A DNA stretch of 9,951 bases from an uncultured Altererythrobacter sp. (GTDB lineage: Bacteria; Pseudomonadota; Alphaproteobacteria; Sphingomonadales; Sphingomonadaceae). Positions 6,056 through 9,951 of this stretch are shown one piece after another. Each line of letters starts with the position of its first letter. The first letter of the stretch is position 1. Location: assembly GCA_946885545.1 (NCBI GenBank), contig CAMPGP010000058.1, positions 1-9,951 of the forward strand. Reading direction: 5' to 3'. The position numbers and the translations under genes are program-made. The notes beneath the pieces are model-generated. The model did no database searches, was not told the DNA's origin, and saw only the letters and a list, made by a program, of their open reading frames with translations.

Positions 6056-6391
6056 ATGGAATCGGATCGAGTCATTCGGGCGTTAAGTGCGCTGGCGCAG
6101 GAGCATCGGTTGGCCGCCTATCGACTGCTGGTCCAGGCGGGCGAGGGCGGTGTGGCCGCAGGGGTGCTGGCCGAGCGGCTTGGCGTTCCTGCCTCGTCGA
6201 TGAGCTTTCATCTCGCGCAACTCGCCAATGCCGGGCTGGTAAGCCAGCGGCGTGAAAGCCGGTCGATCATCTACTCGGCCGACTACGCGGCGATGAACCG
6301 CCTGATGGGTTACCTGACCGAGAATTGCTGCGGCGGCGTGCCCTGCGCTGGCGATGCGTGCCTTCCCGAAGACGAGAAAAGGACTGCATGA
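6056..6391 (+). CDS. arsR: ArsR/SmtB family arsenite-responsive repressor
   Basis: A 111-aa winged-helix repressor. The recognition helix region is LAERLGVPASSMSFHLAQLANAGLV (about residues 38-62), followed by the wing QRRESRSIIYS. The C-terminus carries ENCCGGVPCAGDAC: Cys91, Cys92, Cys97 and Cys102. A vicinal pair plus a nearby third cysteine near the C-terminus is the As(III) site type described for the Acidithiobacillus ferrooxidans ArsR, rather than the classic CxC site in the DNA-binding helix. Arsenite binding should release DNA and open the operon. Two ATGs (6050, 6056) are in frame; 6056 is preferred because AGGA lies 6 nt upstream of it. The stop overlaps the arsI start. Confidence 0.92.
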   Translation: MESDRVIRALSALAQEHRLAAYRLLVQAGEGGVAAGVLAERLGVPASSMSFHLAQLANAGLVSQRRESRSIIYSADYAAMNRLMGYLTENCCGGVPCAGDACLPEDEKRTA

Positions 6392-6861
6392 TGAAGCGTT
6401 TCCATGTCCATGTCGGAGTGACCGACCTCGACCGCTCAATCGCCTTCTACAACGAGCTGTTCGGATCCGAACCCGCCGTGACCAAGGCCGACTATGCCAA
6501 GTGGATGCTTGAGGACCCGCGGATCAATTTCGCGATCTCGGCGCGCGAGGGCGCGGCCAAGGGCGTCGAGCATGTCGGCCTCCAGGTCGAAAACGCCGAA
6601 GAGCTCGCCGAGGTTTATGGCCGCTTGCAGAGCGCCGATCGCCCGGTGCTCGAAGAAGGCGCGACAACCTGCTGCTACGCCACTTCGGGAAAGAGCTGGA
6701 TCGCCGACCCCGACGGGGTGGTGTGGGAAGCCTTCCTGACCGATGGCGAGAGCACGACCTACGGCGGCAACCCCGACCTGGCGCAGCTCGCCTCGCCGAA
6801 CGCCGCGTCGGGTGCCTGCTGCGCTCCGCACGTCGCCGCGCCTGCCGCCACCTGCTGCTGA
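6391..6861 (+). CDS. arsI: ArsI/CadI family C-As lyase (VOC fold dioxygenase)
   Basis: A 156-aa vicinal-oxygen-chelate protein. Probable Fe(II) ligands are His5 (MKRFHVHV), His61 (GVEHVGL) and Glu113 (VVWEAF). The substrate-binding vicinal cysteines Cys94-Cys95 sit in the diagnostic ATTCCYA. ArsI uses O2 to cleave the carbon-arsenic bond of trivalent organoarsenicals such as methylarsenite, yielding arsenite. Residues 137-156 form a tail with two further Cys pairs (GACC at 141-144, TCC at the very end). An ATG at 6388 is in frame and would overlap arsR in ATGA; ATG 6391 is preferred because AAAAGGA then lies 7 nt upstream and His5 falls at the family position. The arsenite product can leave through ACR3. 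CadI-type cadmium-induced proteins share the family, but the ars context favours ArsI. Confidence 0.9.
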   Translation: MKRFHVHVGVTDLDRSIAFYNELFGSEPAVTKADYAKWMLEDPRINFAISAREGAAKGVEHVGLQVENAEELAEVYGRLQSADRPVLEEGATTCCYATSGKSWIADPDGVVWEAFLTDGESTTYGGNPDLAQLASPNAASGACCAPHVAAPAATCC

Positions 6862-6870
6862 GCGCTCGCG

Positions 6871-7371
6871 ATGCCCGCCCGACTGTTCGAGGTGCTGTTC
6901 CTGTGCACCGGCAATTCCGCCCGCTCGATCCTGGCCGAAGCGATCCTCAATCGCGATGGTGAGGGCCGTTTTCGCGCGCATAGCGCGGGGAGCCAGCCTG
7001 CGGGGCAGGTCAATCCCTGGGCGGTCCACACGCTCGAAACGCTCGGCTATTCGGCGCAGGGCTATCGCTCCAAGAGCTGGAGCGAGTTCGCCGACGGGCC
7101 CCAATTCGATCTGATCTTCACCGTCTGCGACAGCGCGGCGGCGGAGACCTGCCCGGTCTGGCCGGGGCGGCCGACGAGCGCGCACTGGGGCATTCCCGAT
7201 CCGGCGGCGGTCGAGGGCAGCGACGCGGTCAAGGCCGCCGCGTTCCTCGATGCCTTCCGCATGCTCAAGCGACGGATCGACCTGCTGCTCGCGCTGCCGC
7301 TCGACAGTATCGAGGAGATCGCGCTGCGCGACAGGCTCCAGGCGATCGGGCGCGAGGCCGACGCGCGATGA
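6871..7371 (+). CDS. arsC: Arsenate reductase, low-molecular-weight phosphatase type
   Basis: A 166-aa protein of the LMW protein tyrosine phosphatase fold. The P-loop is [15 protein letters not shown] (Cys12, Arg18). The redox cysteines are Cys86 and Cys94 in [17 protein letters not shown], and the acid is Asp110 in IPDPA. Three cysteines in this order correspond to the thioredoxin-coupled ArsC of Staphylococcus aureus pI258 (Cys10, Cys82, Cys89), not the glutaredoxin-dependent E. coli type. It reduces arsenate to arsenite in the cytoplasm. It begins 9 nt after arsI with no strong ribosome-binding site, so it probably depends on coupling, and its stop overlaps the acr3 start (ATGA). Which reductant it uses is inferred from the family. 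Confidence 0.92.
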   Translation: MPARLFEVLFLCTGNSARSILAEAILNRDGEGRFRAHSAGSQPAGQVNPWAVHTLETLGYSAQGYRSKSWSEFADGPQFDLIFTVCDSAAAETCPVWPGRPTSAHWGIPDPAAVEGSDAVKAAAFLDAFRMLKRRIDLLLALPLDSIEEIALRDRLQAIGREADAR

Positions 7372-8438
7372 CCGCGGCCACGGCGCAAATCGACTCCCGC
7401 GCGGCAGGGCTCGGCCTGTTCGAGAAGTGGCTTTCGGTGTGGGTCGCAGGCGCGATCCTCGCCGGGCTGGCGCTCGGCTATCTCGCGCCTCCGCTGTTCG
7501 GTGCGCTGGCAGCGATCGAATATGCCTCGGTCAATCTCGTGGTCGCGATGCTGATCTGGGCGATGATCCTCCCGATGATGGTCGCGGTCGATTTCGGCGC
7601 GGTGCGGCGGGTGGGCGACAAGCCGAAGGGCCTGATCATCACGCTCGCGGTCAACTGGCTGATCAAGCCGTTCACCATGGCCGCGCTCGGCTTGCTGTTC
7701 TTCGAGGTCGTGTTCGCCGACCTCATCGCGCCTGCCGACGCGCAGCAATATATCGCCGGTCTCATCCTGCTCGGCGCCGCGCCGTGCACCGCGATGGTGT
7801 TCGTGTGGTCGCAGCTGACCAGGGGTGATCCGGCCTATACCCTTGTGCAGGTGGCGGCGAACGACCTCGTGATGATCGTCGCGTTCGCACCGATCGTAGC
7901 GCTGCTGCTCGGCGTCACCGACATCGCCGTGCCGTGGGAGACTTTGCTTCTGTCGGTCGCGCTCTACGTCGTCGTGCCGCTCGCCGCCGGATCCCTGGTG
8001 CGCCATCGCCTGCTTGCGCGCCACGACGGCGACGAGGCGGCGGTGTCGGACTTCACCGCACGCATGAAGCCGCTTTCGATCGTCGGCCTCCTGCTCACGG
8101 TGCTGCTGCTGTTCGGATTCCAGGCAGAAACGATCCTCGCGCGCCCGCTTCTGATCGCGCTCATTGCGGTCCCGATCGTGATCCAGAGCTACGGCATCTT
8201 TCTGATCGCCTACGGCTGGGCCAAGGCGTGGAGGGTGCCGCACGCCGTCGCCGCGCCGTGCGCGCTGATCGGCACCTCGAACTTCTTCGAGCTGGCGGTG
8301 GCGGTCGCGATCGGGCTGTTCGGGCTCGGCAGCGGCGCGGCCCTGGCGACCGTCGTCGGCGTACTGGTCGAAGTGCCGGTCATGCTGTCGCTGGTCGCCT
8401 TCGCGAACCGCACCCGCGGCAGCTTCCCGGCGCGGTGA
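7368..8438 (+). CDS. acr3: ACR3 family arsenite efflux transporter
   Basis: A 356-aa inner-membrane protein with about ten hydrophobic helices. The ACR3 hallmarks are present: [16 protein letters not shown] in the fourth helix region, with the conserved Cys140, and [13 protein letters not shown] near the C-terminus, with the conserved Glu335. Other family segments are PMMVAVDFG (70-77), NDLVM (165-169) and [15 protein letters not shown] (298-312). It exports arsenite using the proton motive force and belongs to the bile-acid/arsenite/riboflavin transporter superfamily, unrelated to E. coli-type ArsB. It starts in the ATGA overlap with arsC and is the last gene of the operon. Some pipelines name it arsB. 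Confidence 0.95.
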   Translation: MTAATAQIDSRAAGLGLFEKWLSVWVAGAILAGLALGYLAPPLFGALAAIEYASVNLVVAMLIWAMILPMMVAVDFGAVRRVGDKPKGLIITLAVNWLIKPFTMAALGLLFFEVVFADLIAPADAQQYIAGLILLGAAPCTAMVFVWSQLTRGDPAYTLVQVAANDLVMIVAFAPIVALLLGVTDIAVPWETLLLSVALYVVVPLAAGSLVRHRLLARHDGDEAAVSDFTARMKPLSIVGLLLTVLLLFGFQAETILARPLLIALIAVPIVIQSYGIFLIAYGWAKAWRVPHAVAAPCALIGTSNFFELAVAVAIGLFGLGSGAALATVVGVLVEVPVMLSLVAFANRTRGSFPAR

Positions 8439-8519
8439 GCGGCGCACACCGTTTCCTACACCCGATCGCCTTTGCTAGCTCCGAATCGCCCTTTCGCCAA
8501 GCCCGATGGCGGACGGGAA

Positions 8520-8549
8520 AGGCCGGCGTGCCGCGGGGCGCGCCGGCCT
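8520..8549 (+). terminator. Probable bidirectional terminator between acr3 and peroxiredoxin
   Basis: AGGCCGGCG and CGCCGGCCT are perfect 9-nt arms. TGCC and GGCG extend them to a 13-bp stem (one T-G pair) around the loop GCGG. It lies between two convergent genes. The flanks are AAA on the left and ACTTTC on the right, so the T runs are short in both directions and factor-independent termination may be incomplete. Confidence 0.6.
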
Positions 8550-8568
8550 GAACTTTCGCCGGATCGGA

Positions 8569-9051
8569 TTACTTCAGCTGGCCGAGCATGTGCTCCGCGC
8601 TGGAAACCGAGAAGTCGCCTGGTTGCTCGACGTTGAGCTCGCTCACCACGCCATCGTCGACGATCATCGAGTAGCGCTGGCCGCGCTGGCCCATGCCGAA
8701 GCCGCTGCCGTCCATCGTGAGCCCGGTGGCCTTGGCGAAATCGCCGTTGCCGTCGGCCAGCATGGTGATGTCGGAAGAGCCGGCCTGGCCGTTCCACGCG
8801 CCCATCACGAAGGCGTCGTTGACGGCGGTGCAGGCGATCTCGTCAACGCCCTTGGCCTTGAGGTCGCCGGCCTTCTCGACATAGCCCGGCAGGTGCCGCG
8901 CCGAACAGGTCGGGGTGAAGGCGCCGGGCACCGAGAACAGCGCCACCTTGCGGCCCTTGAAATACTCGCCCGACTGGACCTGCTCCGGCCCGTTCTCGGT
9001 CGCCTTGACCAGCGTCACATCGGGAATCCTGTCGCCCACCGAAATCGTCAT
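8569..9051 (-). CDS. Prx5-type peroxiredoxin (redoxin family)
   Basis: A 160-aa atypical peroxiredoxin on the minus strand. The peroxidatic motif [16 protein letters not shown] places the active cysteine at Cys49, with Thr46 before it and an Arg in [15 protein letters not shown] later as the usual helper. A second cysteine, Cys74 (EIACTAVND), is at the position seen in bacterial glutaredoxin- or GSH-linked Prx5 proteins. It reduces H2O2 and organic peroxides in the cytoplasm. The start at 9051 is set by AAAGGA 9 nt upstream and by the [14 protein letters not shown] opening. No targeting signal is seen. It diverges from ahcY and converges on acr3. A direct link with the arsenic genes is unlikely, although arsenic exposure does cause oxidative stress. 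Confidence 0.93.
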   Translation of the reverse strand: MTISVGDRIPDVTLVKATENGPEQVQSGEYFKGRKVALFSVPGAFTPTCSARHLPGYVEKAGDLKAKGVDEIACTAVNDAFVMGAWNGQAGSSDITMLADGNGDFAKATGLTMDGSGFGMGQRGQRYSMIVDDGVVSELNVEQPGDFSVSSAEHMLGQLK

Positions 9052-9089
9052 CGCGTAATTTCCTTTCGTCGTTTCGTCCGTCAGCGCCC

Positions 9090-9117
9090 GATATAGGACG
9101 CGCGTGCGACGCGGCAA
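9090..9117 (-). promoter_or_regulatory. Candidate promoter of the peroxiredoxin gene
   Basis: On the minus strand, TTGCCG (9117-9112) and TATATC (9095-9090) are separated by 16 nt. The start site would lie about 30 nt before the ATG. It is well separated from the ahcY operator. Moderate match only. Confidence 0.4.
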
Positions 9118-9126
9118 CGGCAAAGG

Positions 9127-9146
9127 ATATAAAGATCGCTTTATAT
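9127..9146 (+). promoter_or_regulatory. Candidate operator before ahcY (SahR-like)
   Basis: ATATAAAG (9127-9134), spacer ATCG, CTTTATAT (9139-9146) is a perfect 8+4+8 inverted repeat in an otherwise GC-rich region. It abuts a possible ahcY -35 box at 9147. ArsR-family regulators SahR and SamR control S-adenosylhomocysteine and methionine genes in Proteobacteria, so a SahR-type repressor responding to S-adenosylhomocysteine is the first candidate. The match to a published motif was not checked. Confidence 0.6.
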
Positions 9147-9175
9147 TTGCTTCGCGCCGGTGCGGTCGCTACATC
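9147..9175 (+). promoter_or_regulatory. Candidate ahcY promoter
   Basis: TTGCTT (9147-9152) and TACATC (9170-9175) are 17 nt apart; the -10 is weak. The -35 begins immediately after the inverted repeat, so a bound repressor would block polymerase. The leader would then be about 55 nt, with a short hairpin (CGCGCC 9191-9196 / GGCGCG 9203-9208). I recognise no known SAH or SAM riboswitch in it. Confidence 0.35.
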
Positions 9176-9236
9176 GCCGGCGATCCAGTGCGCGCCCTCG
9201 GCGGCGCGAGACACAGCAGATTTCAGGAGATTTTCC

Positions 9237-9951
9237 GTGGCCGACGCCAAGCAGGACTACATCGTCAAGGACATCAGCCTCGCCGACTACGGGCGCGACG
9301 AGATTTCGATCGCCGAAACCGAAATGCCGGGCCTGATGGCCCTGCGCGAGGAATACGGCGAGGCACAGCCGCTCAAGGGCGCGCGCATCACCGGCTCGCT
9401 CCATATGACGATCCAGACCGCGGTGCTGATCGAGACGCTGACCGCGCTCGGTGCCGAGGTTCGCTGGGCGACTTGCAACATCTATTCTACGCAGGACCAT
9501 GCCGCCGCCGCGATGGCCGCCAATGGCGTGCCGGTGTTCGCGGTGAAGGGCGAGAGCCTGGCCGATTACTGGGACTACGTCGGCAAGATCTTCGACTGGT
9601 CGATCGAGGGCGACGACGGCCGTACCGCCAACATGATCCTCGACGATGGCGGCGATGCGACGATGTTCGCGCTGTGGGGTGCGCGGATCGAGGCGGGCGA
9701 GGAAATGCCCTCGCCGCAGAACGCCGAAGAGATCGAGATGCAGCGCGCGCTCAAGGCCTACGTCAAGGCCAAGCCGGGCTACCTCACCGCCAGCGTGAAA
9801 AATATCAAGGGCGTGTCGGAAGAGACCACCACGGGCGTCATGCGGCTCTACCAGATCGCCAAGCAGGGCAAGCTCCCGTTCCCCGCGATCAACGTCAACG
9901 ACAGCGTGACCAAGTCGAAGTTCGACAACCTCTACGGCTGCAAGGAATCGC
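9237..9951 (+). CDS. ahcY: Adenosylhomocysteinase, partial (runs off the right edge)
   Basis: The first 238 residues of S-adenosylhomocysteine hydrolase, which reversibly splits S-adenosylhomocysteine into adenosine and homocysteine and so relieves product inhibition of methyltransferases. Substrate-domain signatures are [16 protein letters not shown] (His56), [13 protein letters not shown] (80-92), [11 protein letters not shown] (Asp137), [10 protein letters not shown] (Glu196) and [15 protein letters not shown] (Lys226, Asp230). These match the catalytic His, Asp, Glu, Lys and Asp of the family. A roughly 35-residue insert around 153-190 is the one present in the long bacterial/plant form, giving about 465 residues in full; the NAD-binding half lies beyond the window. 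The GTG start is set by AGGAG about 7 nt upstream. Confidence 0.97.
   Translation, partial: MADAKQDYIVKDISLADYGRDEISIAETEMPGLMALREEYGEAQPLKGARITGSLHMTIQTAVLIETLTALGAEVRWATCNIYSTQDHAAAAMAANGVPVFAVKGESLADYWDYVGKIFDWSIEGDDGRTANMILDDGGDATMFALWGARIEAGEEMPSPQNAEEIEMQRALKAYVKAKPGYLTASVKNIKGVSEETTTGVMRLYQIAKQGKLPFPAINVNDSVTKSKFDNLYGCKES

Noticed and set aside
7062..8447. A 461-residue open frame antisense to arsC and acr3, rich in His, Arg and Asp
   Set aside because: This composition is the usual mirror of a hydrophobic membrane protein gene; no domain is recognisable.
9173..9208. Palindrome ATCGCCGGCGAT and a following hairpin in the ahcY leader as a SAH or SAM riboswitch
   Set aside because: I could not match the conserved bases of the SAH, SAM-II or SAM/SAH classes; short GC palindromes are common in this DNA.

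Overview
The window reads as the chromosome of a high-GC alphaproteobacterium. I infer the order Sphingomonadales, probably an Erythrobacter-like member of the Erythrobacteraceae. The grounds are overall protein character and gene style: strong GCG/CTC/GCC codon use, a long bacterial-type adenosylhomocysteinase, an encoded tRNA CCA end, and many 4-nt ATGA overlaps. No taxonomic marker was searched. I see no mobile element, CRISPR array or phage gene.

Layout, left to right. (1) Two tandem Flp-type (type IVb) pilin genes lie on the minus strand. The first is cut by the window edge; the second (59 aa) is very short. (2) mutT, a tRNA-Arg(ACG) gene with its own promoter and a strong hairpin behind it, and a one-domain PilZ gene are on the plus strand. 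(3) A small zincin-type metallopeptidase gene on the minus strand faces the PilZ gene and is divergent from a hemerythrin gene. (4) Hemerythrin, a two-HKD phospholipase D-like protein and GTP cyclohydrolase I (folE) form a tight plus-strand operon. A possible general-stress (EcfG-type) promoter lies in front of it. (5) A minus-strand lipoprotein gene, probably of the TIKI/ChaN/erythromycin-esterase-like fold, converges on folE. (6) A four-gene arsenic operon, arsR-arsI-arsC-acr3, has a candidate promoter and an overlapping ArsR operator. (7) A Prx5-type peroxiredoxin gene on the minus strand converges on acr3, with a 13-bp hairpin between them. (8) The window ends inside ahcY (adenosylhomocysteinase). 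Its upstream region carries an 8+4+8 inverted repeat that looks like a repressor operator.

How the genes work together. The ars operon is a coherent unit. ArsC makes arsenite from arsenate, ArsI should cleave the C-As bond of trivalent methyl- or aryl-arsenicals to give arsenite, ACR3 exports arsenite, and ArsR senses it. No arsM methyltransferase is present here, so ArsI presumably acts on organoarsenicals made elsewhere or by other organisms. The hemerythrin-PLD-folE group is linked by spacing only; a common stress role is inference. ahcY and the peroxiredoxin gene are divergent and share a 185-bp intergenic region.

I found no clearly new multi-gene system. The points most worth following are the ahcY operator, the TIKI-like lipoprotein, the Cys-rich tail on ArsI and the possible EcfG promoter. 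No intergenic gap exceeds 300 bases; the longest are the ahcY/peroxiredoxin region (185 bp) and the lipoprotein/arsR region (165 bp).
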